A stretch of DNA of 64,000 nt from Alicyclobacillus tolerans (GTDB lineage: Bacteria > Bacillota > Bacilli > Alicyclobacillales > Alicyclobacillaceae): contig NZ_JAJFNK010000002.1 of the NCBI RefSeq assembly GCF_021739485.1, forward strand, positions 1 to 64,000. Direction: 5' to 3'. The position numbers and the translations under genes were made by a program. Positions 17,402 through 26,437 of the stretch are shown here, one piece after another (position 1 is the first letter of the stretch; every line of letters begins with the position of its first letter). Below the pieces are notes generated by a model. The model ran no database searches. It saw nothing but the letters and a program-made list of their open reading frames with translations, and was not told the DNA's origin.

Positions 17402-19177
17402 TTGAGCGACCTTGATCGCGCCCCGCTGATTCGAATGCAAATTGATCAGGAGGTATTCGTCGATTCAGTGCGCGAAGGCGACACCATCGAGGATGCCACG
17501 GTGGCGACGGAAGTCACCTCGTTCGATCGAGTGGGTGACGCGTATGTTCTTGAAGGAGCCATCGTGTTTGCGGGTTATTTAAAGCGCAGCCCCGGCGCGC
17601 CGGGAGAGCAAGGAGACTACGCGAACCGCCCGGGCTCCGATTCCGGTTGGAGTGGGGAAAAAGTCAAGCACGTACAACACCGCATGCCGTTTGTCTTGCG
17701 TGTTCCGATGAAGGCGCAGCCTCGCGGTTTGGTGAACGTCGCCAGCCGCATCACGAGTTGGAACCTCCAGCCTGTCTCCAACGGGTGGATGCAAGTCACA
17801 GCGGACTTAAATATTGTCGGATTGAACGGTCAAGAAGGATATCACTTCCAATGCGGCGGTCAGGAAGTCGGAAACGTGATGTTTGAAGAAAGCTGGTCCA
17901 ATTCAGCGTCCCCCGATGCACAAAGCGCTTCAGGGGAGTTTTTCAACCCTCTGTTTCCACACGCTAAGGCCGTTTCTCAGTCGGGCCAAGCACCGTTTCA
18001 GGGCGGAACTGAAGAATCCGTCGAAGCCGTGCCGTCCTCCCTGGAAACCTCTTCGGAAACCCATGCGCAACAGGTCCATGATGCGCCACATCCGGGAACC
18101 ATGGACGAACAACCCATGGCAGAATCCGTCGGAAAAGTCCAATCTACAGAAAAACAAGCGCCCGATGAGCAACCCCTGGAAGCGATGTATCGCGGCGAGT
18201 CGGATCCGTCGGAAGATGGTTTGGAAGATCACTCTGTACAGGTGCAAGCCGACACGGGGGACAACGGTGCGTCAAGCGTCCAACCTGACGAACAGCCAGC
18301 CGGCATGGAAATGAGGTCGATGCCCGACTCGGCGAAAGAAGCCGTGGAAGAGCGAACGGATGCCGTGAACGCCGCTCGCGGCGGCCACGACTCCAGTGAC
18401 TCGTCTGAAGCCAACGAGACTCTCCAAAAGAGCGAAAATTGGTCGGCCGCTCGGGAACTCGCGGATTTCGACCGAGTCTTTGCAGGAGACTCCCAGGCTT
18501 CCCGAGCCAAGGAGCCGTTTGAAGCTTCTGTACAGGACTCTTCATCTAAACAAGGGGTTTCGGACAACTCACAAAGCGATGACGCTTTTGACAAGGTCTC
18601 TGAACCCTCCGATCAACAGCTGGACGCGGCGAAACAGGATTGGGCTGAATTCGAATTCGAACACCAGTTGAACGCCGGAGAGCTTGAAACTCCTCAGGAC
18701 AAAAAATCGACGTCCGAAGAATTCGTTCCGTCTCGGAGCTTTTCAGAAAGCGGGTTTAATCCGGCCAGCGGCTTTGTTCCCAATGTTACGATTGGGAAGA
18801 AGTCCATGCGCGGCGACTCCGATATCCGTGGTCCGGAAACGGCAGATTCAAAGGCTTACGGTACTGGGGAAGAGGGTTTGCGCGGAGAAAAAAGTGTACC
18901 TTCACCGGTGCAGGTGGACGGCTTGCCGCAAGACGCGGAATCGTCTGCCGAGATGGAACTGTCCAGCAACTTGTGGTCTTTTGTGGACTTCAACGGCCCG
19001 GAACCCAGGTACACGTTGCGGTACGTTGTCGTGATGGAAGAAGAAACCTTGGATGTTGTGGCCGAACGGGTTGGTTGCCACAAGGCAGAGTTGGTTCGCA
19101 TCAATCACTTGCTGACAGAAAATGTACACGCGGGTCAGATGCTGCGGGTTCCGGGAACGGTCGTGCCCGCGCTGTAA
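17402..19177 (+). CDS. spoVID: SpoVID-like coat morphogenetic protein with C-terminal LysM
   Basis: 591 residues. The N-terminal 155 form the SpoVID-type domain; a long acidic, low-complexity Ser/Glu/Gln-rich linker follows; and residues from about 545 make a LysM motif (YVVVMEEETLDVVAERVG). In B. subtilis SpoVID lies directly after hemL and drives encasement of the spore by coat proteins. Position, size and domain order agree. The TTG start at 17402 has AGGGAGGGG upstream. B. subtilis has ysxE next; here it is absent. Confidence 0.88.
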   Translation: MSDLDRAPLIRMQIDQEVFVDSVREGDTIEDATVATEVTSFDRVGDAYVLEGAIVFAGYLKRSPGAPGEQGDYANRPGSDSGWSGEKVKHVQHRMPFVLRVPMKAQPRGLVNVASRITSWNLQPVSNGWMQVTADLNIVGLNGQEGYHFQCGGQEVGNVMFEESWSNSASPDAQSASGEFFNPLFPHAKAVSQSGQAPFQGGTEESVEAVPSSLETSSETHAQQVHDAPHPGTMDEQPMAESVGKVQSTEKQAPDEQPLEAMYRGESDPSEDGLEDHSVQVQADTGDNGASSVQPDEQPAGMEMRSMPDSAKEAVEERTDAVNAARGGHDSSDSSEANETLQKSENWSAARELADFDRVFAGDSQASRAKEPFEASVQDSSSKQGVSDNSQSDDAFDKVSEPSDQQLDAAKQDWAEFEFEHQLNAGELETPQDKKSTSEEFVPSRSFSESGFNPASGFVPNVTIGKKSMRGDSDIRGPETADSKAYGTGEEGLRGEKSVPSPVQVDGLPQDAESSAEMELSSNLWSFVDFNGPEPRYTLRYVVVMEEETLDVVAERVGCHKAELVRINHLLTENVHAGQMLRVPGTVVPAL

Positions 19178-19204
19178 GGTGTTGCGGGCAGCCCAGGAAC
19201 TTCA

Positions 19205-19265
19205 TAGACACCGCGATGCACGCGTCACCTCAGGTACGTGTCGCATCCGGTGTCTATTTTATTTT
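19205..19265 (+). terminator. spoVID terminator
   Basis: TAGACACCG pairs with CGGTGTCTA, with an inner GATGC/GCATC stem, and is followed by TTTTATTTT. Confidence 0.85.
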
Positions 19266-19318
19266 CACGATGGATTTTCCAACGGGAGTCCGTGCAGGCA
19301 CGTGCATTGGCTTGACCG

Positions 19319-19480
19319 CTACGGACCGCTGATGAACATGGCGGCAAACACGATAAACAGGAGCATCAAGACGATGAGGTCCAGTGCACTGGGCCACAAA
19401 ATGGCGCGCAAAAACAATAAAAGAATGGCAATGGCCAGAAGCAATTTGACAAACCGTGCAATTCCGTAAAAAAAGCCCAC
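19319..19480 (-). CDS. Small two-span membrane protein, 53 aa
   Basis: A short gene I found by translating the minus strand from GTG at 19480. The ribosome site GGGAGG lies eight bases upstream. The 53 residues are mainly two hydrophobic spans (around VKLLLAIAILLLFL and LDLIVLMLLFIVFAAMF) joined by RAILWPSA, with almost no soluble part. I recognise no family. It is convergent to spoVID and divergent from the next gene. Confidence 0.65.
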   Translation of the reverse strand: MGFFYGIARFVKLLLAIAILLLFLRAILWPSALDLIVLMLLFIVFAAMFISGP

Positions 19481-19578
19481 TTTCCCATCCTCCCTCGCCC
19501 CGCACTCCTACATGTATATGCGGGCTCTTTTCTTTTGGCACACAATTCTTGACAACCAATGACAAGCCCGCATGGATT

Positions 19579-19588
19579 TTGATAAGAT
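19579..19588 (+). promoter_or_regulatory. Promoter of the 164-aa membrane protein gene
   Basis: TTGATAAGAT contains an extended -10 (TGnTAAGAT), about 35 bases before the start codon. A TTGACA at 19549 is too far upstream to pair with it. Confidence 0.45.
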
Positions 19589-19622
19589 AGCAAGGAGACT
19601 ATCCAGGTAACGGAGGATGACC

Positions 19623-20117
19623 TTGGCAGAATTCACGACATCAAAAGGCGTATGGAACGGTTGGCATTGGCGTTATGTCTCTCTGACCGTCTTGGCACTT
19701 GCCGTGCTGCAAGTGGTTGCGTTTTACGCGTTTCATTACCCGCTTCTGAGCAGCTTGCCGATCGCAGTGTTGTCTGTGGCATACATTGTGATCTTGCGGG
19801 TGAGGGAACGGCGGTTGAACAATGCGTTGCTGGCCGTGGTGGCGACCTTTGTCATCGGACTCGTCTTGCAGTTGGCCTTGGAGGCCAAAGGACAAGCGTT
19901 TCACGGAAAGCAAGCCGCGGGTTTTTGGGAAACCAACGGACTGACCTTAGTTATGGGCCTGGTCATGGGATATGCCTATCTGCGACTCACGGAATGGTCT
20001 GAACGCAAACGCGGCGAAATGGAGGCCAAGCGGGCCAAATCGGCGGGTTCAACAAGCAGCACTCCGCCCGTGAGGAGACACTCGGGCAAGAAGAAGAAAA
20101 AGAACAAGCGCCGGTAA
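19623..20117 (+). CDS. Four-span membrane protein of unknown function with lysine-rich tail
   Basis: 164 residues with four hydrophobic spans, then a charged tail that ends in KKKKKNKRR. I chose the TTG at 19623, six bases after GGAGG; the ATG at 19617 is in frame but touches the ribosome site. I recognise no family. It occupies the place between spoVID and valS where B. subtilis has ysxE. The basic tail could bind membrane lipid or nucleic acid, but this is a guess. Confidence 0.8.
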   Translation: MAEFTTSKGVWNGWHWRYVSLTVLALAVLQVVAFYAFHYPLLSSLPIAVLSVAYIVILRVRERRLNNALLAVVATFVIGLVLQLALEAKGQAFHGKQAAGFWETNGLTLVMGLVMGYAYLRLTEWSERKRGEMEAKRAKSAGSTSSTPPVRRHSGKKKKKNKRR

Positions 20118-20128
20118 AGGGGTCATAC

Positions 20129-20158
20129 TTGACATCGCGATACTGAACCAGCTAAGAT
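20129..20158 (+). promoter_or_regulatory. Promoter of the valS T-box leader
   Basis: TTGACA, an 18-base spacer and TAAGAT. Transcription would start near 20165, just before the T-box stem I. Confidence 0.75.
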
Positions 20159-20164
20159 ACGTTA

Positions 20165-20437
20165 GAAAATACGGTGCGTTGAAGAGAAGGAGTAAAGTGG
20201 GTCATTCCGCTTCAGAGAGAACGGCCATGGGCTGCAAGCCGTTCCGGAAGCCGCTTGAACGTCGTCTCGGAGCTGTCAGTGTGACCGGGTCATTCCGTTA
20301 TCGATGTCAAGGTGTTCGGCGTGCTCAGACCATTTGTGCCGCAGGCGATGGCGCATTTGCGTTTTATGCACCCGAAAAATCAGGTGGTACCGCGGAAACA
20401 AACTCTCCGTCCTGAATGGACTGAGGGTTTTTTTTAT
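20165..20437 (+). promoter_or_regulatory. T-box riboswitch controlling valS
   Basis: The leader has the T-box elements in order: a GGAGTAAAG-type loop E motif and distal AGAGAG and GGGCTG elements in stem I, a specifier region after GAAC with GTC (Val) at 20261-20263, the conserved T-box AGGTGGTACCGCGG at 20382-20395, and a terminator with a T8 run at 20428-20435. Uncharged tRNA-Val should pair with GUC and with the T-box and allow read-through into valS. Confidence 0.92.
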
Positions 20438-20502
20438 GACTAAGGGTTTTTTACGAGTTGAAGTCCGCCTCAACACCCGCGCACCCGCAAGGAGGAGTTA
20501 AG

Positions 20503-23166
20503 ATGTCAGAACAGCAGCCGAATGTGCAGCTTGCATCGGTCTATGAACCAGCTTCCGTGGAACAGAGGATTTACGAATACTGGGAATCCCGTGGATACTT
20601 TAAGGCTGGAAAGGACCTGTCCAAACCGCCGTTTTCCATTGTAATGCCGCCCCCGAACGTGACGGGATCGCTGCACATTGGCCACGCCTGGGACAACACT
20701 CTGCAGGATTTGGTGATCCGCTACAAGCGCATGGCAGGGTATGACACGCTGTGGGTCCCTGGCACAGACCACGCAGGTATCGCCACGCAAGCCCGCGTCG
20801 AAAAAGCCCTCAAAGAGGAGACCGGGCAGAGCCGGCATGAGCTCGGACGTGAGGCGTTTATCGCGCGGGTATGGGAATGGAAACACCAATATGGCAACAC
20901 GATCACGAAGCAGATCCGGCGGTTGGGCGCATCCTGCGATTGGTCGCGGGAACGGTTTACTATGGACGAAGGCCTGTCCCGTGCTGTTCGAGAGGTTTTT
21001 GTGAGCTTGTATGAGAAAGGCCTCATCTACCGGGGGAACCGCATTATCAACTGGTGTCCCCGCTGTGGAACGGCCTTGTCCGACATTGAAGTCGAGCATG
21101 TGGACGTCACTGCGAAACTTTATCAGGTTCGTTACCCGTTCGTCGACGGCAGCGGCAGCGTCGTGGTGGCGACTACGCGTCCGGAGACCATGTTTGGAGA
21201 CGTCGCAGTGGCCGTGCATCCCGATGATGACAGGTATCAGGCTCTGATCGGCAAAATGCTTACCCTTCCGTTGACTGGAAAGCAAATCCCTGTCATTGCA
21301 GACGAGTACGTGGATATGGAGTTTGGCACAGGGTGTGTCAAAATTACTCCTGCTCACGACCCCAATGACTTTGAAGTGGGGCAACGCCACAGTTTGCCCA
21401 TGCCGCAGTGTATCGATGCGGATGGACGTCTCAACGCATTGGCAGGCCAAAGGTATCAAGGGATGACTCGCGAACAGGCGCGTGAGGCGGTTGTGAACGA
21501 CTTGCAAGAGCAGGGTTACATGGTTGCGGCTGAAGACTTGACGCACGCCGTGGGGCATTGCAGCCGCTGCAACACGGTCGTCGAACCGTTTTTGTCAGAA
21601 CAGTGGTTTGTACATATGGAGGCCTTGGCAAAACCAGCTTTGGAACAGGTTCAGCAAGGCAAGCCCAACTTTGTTCCTGACCGCTTTGAAAAGGTATTTG
21701 TTCATTGGCTGGAGAATGTGAGAGACTGGTGCATTTCCCGGCAGCTGTGGTGGGGGCATCGCATTCCAGCTTGGTACTGCGCCAATTGCGATGGCGTGAC
21801 GGTGTCGCGCGAGGACATTCACCAATGCAGCCATTGTGGGTCGAGTGAAGTGCGTCAGGACGAGGACGTCCTGGACACTTGGTTTTCTTCTGGACTATGG
21901 CCGTTTTCGACGATGGGTTGGCCCAATGACAGTGCAGATTTTCAGCGGTATTACCCCACAAGTGCCCTTGTCACGGGCTATGACATCCTGTTCTTTTGGG
22001 TGGCTCGAATGGTCTTCACGGCTTTGGAGTTCACTGGGCAGGTTCCCTTTCAAGACGTGGTCTTACACGGCTTGATTCGGGCTGCCGACGGGCGCAAGAT
22101 GTCAAAGAGCCTCGGCAACGGCGTGGACCCGTTGGACGTGATCGACAAGTTCGGCGCTGACGCGCTGCGCTTTACTTTGGCGACCGGGACATCTGCAGGC
22201 AACGACCAGCGCTTTCACTGGGAACGCATTGAGAGTTCCAGAAACTTTATCAACAAGATCTGGAATGCGTCGAGGTTTGTGTTGATGAATGTTCCACAAG
22301 GCGCAAACCTGCCGGAAATCGTTCCGGCCGAGTTGGAAGTTGCGGATCGCTGGATTTTACACCGCCTGTCAGAAACCGTCGCCACGACCACGCGACACCT
22401 AGAAAACTACGATTTTGGCGAAGCCGGTCGCGCACTGTACGATTTTGCGTGGGACGATTTCTGCGACTGGTATATTGAGTTTTCCAAGCTCTCTTTGTAC
22501 GGAGAGGACGAGCAGAACAAATCTCGGACGCGCAGTGTCTTGGTGTACGTTCTGGATTCGCTGCTCCGCCTGTTGCACCCGTTCATCCCGTTTGTGACAG
22601 AAGAGATCTGGCAGTCACTGCCGGTCGACGGGAAAGCGTTAATGGTTGCGAACTGGCCGACGCCTCAGCCGGCCTGGGACGATTTTGAAGCCGTCCGACA
22701 AATCGGCGTCGTTATGGATGCAATTCGCTCTGTCCGCAATATTCGCGCTGAACTCAACGTAGCGCCAAGCAAACAAATCGAGATGTCCGTGCGGACGGAA
22801 AATGACAGCATGACCGCACTGTTTGAGTCTGTGCGTCCGTACCTGCTGCGCTTTTGCAACTTGTCGACACTGGAAATCGGCACGACCGTGACGGCTCCGG
22901 ACAAGGCGATGACGGCGGTGGTGACCCGTGCGGAAATATACCTGCCGCTTGCTGGTTTGGTCGACTTGGCCGTCGAACGCGATCGCCTGCAAAAGGAGAT
23001 GAAGCGGTTGCAGGACGAGGTGAACCGCGTGGAGCGCAAGTTGTCAAATCCCGAGTTCGTGCGCAAGGCTCCGGAGTCTGTAGTCGAAGGCGAACGGGCG
23101 AAGGCAGCGGACTACAAATCCAAACTGGCTGCAGTTGAACAGCGCTTGGATTCACTGTCCCGTTGA
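20503..23166 (+). CDS. valS: Valyl-tRNA synthetase
   Basis: Class I synthetase that charges tRNA-Val. The 887 residues contain the HIGH motif as PPPNVTGSLHIGHAW near the N-terminus, the editing domain, the KMSKS motif as GRKMSKSLG, and a C-terminal coiled-coil arm (about 820-887). The ATG at 20503 follows AAGGAGG by seven bases; the open frame upstream to 20458 runs into the T-box leader. It is controlled by the T-box upstream. Confidence 0.98.
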   Translation: MSEQQPNVQLASVYEPASVEQRIYEYWESRGYFKAGKDLSKPPFSIVMPPPNVTGSLHIGHAWDNTLQDLVIRYKRMAGYDTLWVPGTDHAGIATQARVEKALKEETGQSRHELGREAFIARVWEWKHQYGNTITKQIRRLGASCDWSRERFTMDEGLSRAVREVFVSLYEKGLIYRGNRIINWCPRCGTALSDIEVEHVDVTAKLYQVRYPFVDGSGSVVVATTRPETMFGDVAVAVHPDDDRYQALIGKMLTLPLTGKQIPVIADEYVDMEFGTGCVKITPAHDPNDFEVGQRHSLPMPQCIDADGRLNALAGQRYQGMTREQAREAVVNDLQEQGYMVAAEDLTHAVGHCSRCNTVVEPFLSEQWFVHMEALAKPALEQVQQGKPNFVPDRFEKVFVHWLENVRDWCISRQLWWGHRIPAWYCANCDGVTVSREDIHQCSHCGSSEVRQDEDVLDTWFSSGLWPFSTMGWPNDSADFQRYYPTSALVTGYDILFFWVARMVFTALEFTGQVPFQDVVLHGLIRAADGRKMSKSLGNGVDPLDVIDKFGADALRFTLATGTSAGNDQRFHWERIESSRNFINKIWNASRFVLMNVPQGANLPEIVPAELEVADRWILHRLSETVATTTRHLENYDFGEAGRALYDFAWDDFCDWYIEFSKLSLYGEDEQNKSRTRSVLVYVLDSLLRLLHPFIPFVTEEIWQSLPVDGKALMVANWPTPQPAWDDFEAVRQIGVVMDAIRSVRNIRAELNVAPSKQIEMSVRTENDSMTALFESVRPYLLRFCNLSTLEIGTTVTAPDKAMTAVVTRAEIYLPLAGLVDLAVERDRLQKEMKRLQDEVNRVERKLSNPEFVRKAPESVVEGERAKAADYKSKLAAVEQRLDSLSR

Positions 23167-23238
23167 CGAGAAAGCCCAGTTGGACACTTAGGCGAATTTA
23201 CCAGGGGTGTGACCTCTGTTTGAGAAGGCGAATACACT

Positions 23239-24561
23239 ATGGCGGTAACTCATCAGGAAGGACTTTTGTGGCTAAAGTCTCTCGGCGCACTGGGTATGAA
23301 ACCAGGGCTCGAACGGATGTCTCTCGTTTTAAAAGAACTGGGTAATCCGCACGAGCCACTGCGGTTTTTTCACGTCGCGGGAACCAATGGCAAAGGCTCA
23401 GTCTGTGCGTTTCTCGATGCGGTTTTGTCGACCGTATTGAAAGTGGGAGTTTTTACTTCTCCGGCCTTCGACGGGTATCGGGGTCGGTTTAGCGTCAATG
23501 GCGACCGCGTTTCCGAGGCGGACTTCGCTTCGCTTGCCGCCCAGGTTCAAGCGGCAGCTCAAGCGGCTCTTCCGAGGGATTCTTTGACAGAGTTTGAGGC
23601 TCTTACGGTCATGGCGATTTTGCACTTTTACCAAGAACGTGTGGACGCCGTGGTGTGGGAGACTGGTCTTGGCGGACGCCACGATTCTACAAATATTGTA
23701 CGGCCAGTGGTTGCGGCAATTACCAATGTCAGTTACGATCACATGGAAGTGCTCGGTCGAACGATTGCAGAAATCGCGTTTGAAAAGGCGGGAATTATCA
23801 AACCGGGTATTCCTGTAATCACCGCTGCAAAGGATGAAGCGTACGCTGTCATACAGGCGGCTGCCATGGAACAGCAAGCGCCCGTATGGCGGTGTGGGAC
23901 ACATTTCAACAGTACCGGACGAGTAGAGAACTTGCGGCAGACCATGACATACAGAGGCCTTCAACAAGACGTATTTGGACTCCCAGTTCCCCTGTTTGGC
24001 CGCCATCAATACGAAAACGCGGCAATTGCCGTAGCGATGTACGAGGCAGCGCACGAACAAGGAATTTGCCGGAAATTGACGGATGATGAGTTGCGAGCTT
24101 CATTGGCTCAAGTCGTCTGGCCAGGGCGCTTTGAGGTGTTTTGGAAGGACAATTTTCCACTTGTATTGGATGGCGCTCACAATCCGGACGGCGCCATGCA
24201 CTTTGCACTGGCCTTGCACGAATTTTCCCGATTGCACGGCCTGGATGAAGCGGACTGGACGATGGTCATTGGCGTACTGGCAGACAAGGATGTACAGAGG
24301 ATGTTAAATTGGGTTTTGCCCCTTGCGGGACGAGTCATTGTGGCTGCACCACATGTTTCACGGGCCAAACCCGCACATCATCTTGCGAATGATATTAAAG
24401 GGCACAGACCTGAGTTAAGAGTGAGCGTTGCGTCATCCGTGCAGGAAGCTGTTGAAATGGGTATTCGTCATGCTAAACCCGTGGCATGCTGGGGTTCCTT
24501 GTATACTGTGGATGAGGCGAGGCAGGCTATGGTACAGATGACAGAAGAATTTTCGAAGTGA
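23239..24561 (+). CDS. folC: Bifunctional folylpolyglutamate / dihydrofolate synthase
   Basis: Mur-ligase-type enzyme that adds glutamate to folates. The 440 residues show the ATP loop GTNGKGSVCAF, the second family motif GLGGRHDSTN and the C-terminal DGAHNPDG. The ribosome site is weak (AGAAGG, ten bases before the ATG). It follows valS as in B. subtilis; its stop overlaps the beginning of the murC frame. Confidence 0.96.
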   Translation: MAVTHQEGLLWLKSLGALGMKPGLERMSLVLKELGNPHEPLRFFHVAGTNGKGSVCAFLDAVLSTVLKVGVFTSPAFDGYRGRFSVNGDRVSEADFASLAAQVQAAAQAALPRDSLTEFEALTVMAILHFYQERVDAVVWETGLGGRHDSTNIVRPVVAAITNVSYDHMEVLGRTIAEIAFEKAGIIKPGIPVITAAKDEAYAVIQAAAMEQQAPVWRCGTHFNSTGRVENLRQTMTYRGLQQDVFGLPVPLFGRHQYENAAIAVAMYEAAHEQGICRKLTDDELRASLAQVVWPGRFEVFWKDNFPLVLDGAHNPDGAMHFALALHEFSRLHGLDEADWTMVIGVLADKDVQRMLNWVLPLAGRVIVAAPHVSRAKPAHHLANDIKGHRPELRVSVASSVQEAVEMGIRHAKPVACWGSLYTVDEARQAMVQMTEEFSK

Positions 24562-24575
24562 GGACGGTGTGGCGC

Positions 24576-25967
24576 GTGAAACATGCAGAGCATGTACATT
24601 TCGTCGGAATTGGTGGGTATGGCATGAGTGCCATCGCGCGCGTAATGCTCGACATGGGGTACCAGGTGTCAGGATCGGATGTATCGAGTCAGGAATTGAC
24701 GAAAAAGCTGGCAGAACGCGGTGCAAGAATCTTTGTTGGTCACGCGCCGGACCAAATTGATGGAGCTGATTTGGTGGTGTACAGTACAGCTCTTTCGCAA
24801 GACAATGTCGAACTCGTGGAAGCCCACAAGCGCAATGTTCCCGTCCTTCATCGATCTGAAATGCTGGCACGGCTCATGGCAGATCGAATCGGCGTGGCCG
24901 TCACGGGAGCTCACGGGAAGACCACAACGACTTCAATGATTGCCTTTATTATGGAAAAGTGCGGCCTTGACCCAACCTTTGTGATTGGCGGTGTAGTCAG
25001 CAACATTGGAGATAACGCGAAGGCAGGGAGTGGCAGGTACGTCGTCGCAGAAGCAGATGAAAGCGACGGTTCCTTTCTCCACTACCGTCCGCAAATTGCC
25101 GTGGTCACGAACATCGAAGCCGATCATTTAGAGCATTACGACGGGGACTTCGAGAACCTCAAACGCGCTTACGCCCAATTTATTCAACAGGTTCCCGAGG
25201 ATGGTTTGTGCATTATCTCGGGTCAAGACGACAACCTTCGAGAAATTCAAGGATTGGCAAAGTGTGAGACAGTGACGTTTGCTGTCGAGGCGGAAGCGGA
25301 TTATGTTGCGAAGAATGTCGAGTTGATTGGGCGGGGAAGCCGTTCTCAAGTGTATTATCGAGGCGAATTATTAGGTATCCTGGAATTATCGCTGCCTGGA
25401 ATCCACAATGTTATGAACGCTCTTGCGGCAATCGCTGTGGCCCGGTCTGTAGGTCTAGGTTTTCAAGAAATTGCTGCGGAAATGCTGCAATTTCACGGTG
25501 CAAAGCGCCGCTTTCAAGTCATTTCCGAAAGCCAAGACGTACTTGTGATCGACGACTACGCCCATCATCCAACCGAAATTAGTGCTACAATTGCGGCCGC
25601 CAAGGCGACCGGACGCCGCATCGTGGCTGTTTTTCAGCCACAGCGATACACCCGGACTTTTTTTCTGTTTGATGCTTTTGCTAAAGCTTTTCAGGGTGCG
25701 GACGAAGCGGTCATCGCAGATATTTATTCACCGGCTGGGGAAAGCCAAATTGAAGGGGTCTCCGCTGAGCGGTTGGCCGAGCAAATCCGCGTTAAGAGCA
25801 ATCCGAACGTGAAATTCTTGCGCACGAAAGACGACGTATACGAATACTTGAGCAGAACCGTGCATTCAGGGGACTTGGTGTTGACGATGGGGGCCGGAGA
25901 CATATGGCAGGTTGCCTATCGGCTCAGTGCTTCTCTGAACGGACACGAAGAGACCGCATACGCCTGA
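24576..25967 (+). CDS. murC: UDP-N-acetylmuramate--L-alanine ligase
   Basis: Adds L-Ala to UDP-MurNAc in peptidoglycan precursor synthesis. N-terminal Rossmann motif HFVGIGGYGMSAIA, ATP loop GAHGKTTTTS, and C-terminal DDYAHHPTEI are all present. I prefer the GTG at 24576, eight bases after AGGACGG, which gives 463 residues; a GTG at 24558 that overlaps the folC stop is a possible alternative start. Confidence 0.96.
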   Translation: MKHAEHVHFVGIGGYGMSAIARVMLDMGYQVSGSDVSSQELTKKLAERGARIFVGHAPDQIDGADLVVYSTALSQDNVELVEAHKRNVPVLHRSEMLARLMADRIGVAVTGAHGKTTTTSMIAFIMEKCGLDPTFVIGGVVSNIGDNAKAGSGRYVVAEADESDGSFLHYRPQIAVVTNIEADHLEHYDGDFENLKRAYAQFIQQVPEDGLCIISGQDDNLREIQGLAKCETVTFAVEAEADYVAKNVELIGRGSRSQVYYRGELLGILELSLPGIHNVMNALAAIAVARSVGLGFQEIAAEMLQFHGAKRRFQVISESQDVLVIDDYAHHPTEISATIAAAKATGRRIVAVFQPQRYTRTFFLFDAFAKAFQGADEAVIADIYSPAGESQIEGVSAERLAEQIRVKSNPNVKFLRTKDDVYEYLSRTVHSGDLVLTMGAGDIWQVAYRLSASLNGHEETAYA

Positions 25968-26021
25968 TACCGCAATCGCAAACTTGCTATGCGGCCAACG
26001 AGTTTCCTTCATGAACCTGTA

Positions 26022-26095
26022 GTGAATGAAATTGCAGTACATGAAATGCAGTGCATGAAGTTTCTGTGAATGACATCGCCGGCAATGGGTTTCCC
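26022..26095 (+). repeat. Degenerate 15-bp tandem array after murC
   Basis: Five units of 15, 14, 15, 15 and 15 bases starting at 26022, 26037, 26051, 26066 and 26081. The consensus is roughly GTGNATGAAATTGCA; the last unit is weak. The array is A/T-rich and intergenic. Confidence 0.65.
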
Positions 26096-26118
26096 GTCTG
26101 AGGGAGTTTTATCCGAAC

Positions 26119-26167
26119 AGGGGCGTTCCGAAAGCAGTTCTTGCTGCTAAGAGGGACGGCCCCTTTG
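26119..26167 (+). terminator. Probable murC terminator
   Basis: GGGGCGTTCC pairs with GGGACGGCCCC and an inner stem GCAG/CTGC is present, followed by TTTG. The T run is short. Confidence 0.55.
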
Positions 26168-26198
26168 TCGTTTGGGTCGCTGTTTTGATTGAAAAAGC

Positions 26199-26232
26199 TA
26201 AAAAGGGCTCTCCAAAGTTTAGGAGAGCCCTT
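26199..26232 (-). terminator. Terminator of the 56-aa membrane protein gene
   Basis: On the minus strand AAGGGCTCTCC and GGAGAGCCCTT form an 11-bp stem followed by a T run (AAAAA at 26201-26205 on the plus strand). Confidence 0.8.
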
Positions 26233-26266
26233 GTGGCCTGTGTGTGTCACTTATCGGGAGGTTTGT

Positions 26267-26437
26267 TCAGGACCGCCGGCGCCGGCGCAATTGGGTTGCC
26301 CGGGTAAACCAGTAGTATGCAAATGCCAGCAACGCGGCCACCAGGGCGATCTTCAAGACTATGCCGATAAACAGCATAAGAACGACGAACACCAAAACGG
26401 CGGCAAGAAACATGAACACGGAACGAGTTACGCTCAA
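26267..26437 (-). CDS. Small membrane protein with poly-arginine tail, 56 aa
   Basis: The TTG start at 26437 has AAGGGG eight bases upstream. The 56 residues form two closely spaced hydrophobic spans (VFMFLAAVLVFVVLMLF and LKIALVAALLAFAYYWF) and end in RRRRRS. I recognise no family. It has its own promoter and terminator and lies between murC and the prepilin peptidase gene on the opposite strand, so it is an independent transcription unit. Confidence 0.7.
   Translation of the reverse strand: MSVTRSVFMFLAAVLVFVVLMLFIGIVLKIALVAALLAFAYYWFTRATQLRRRRRS

Noticed and set aside
20506..21558. 350-codon minus-strand open frame inside valS
   Set aside because: Antisense shadow of a full-length valyl-tRNA synthetase; length is explained by GC-rich third positions.
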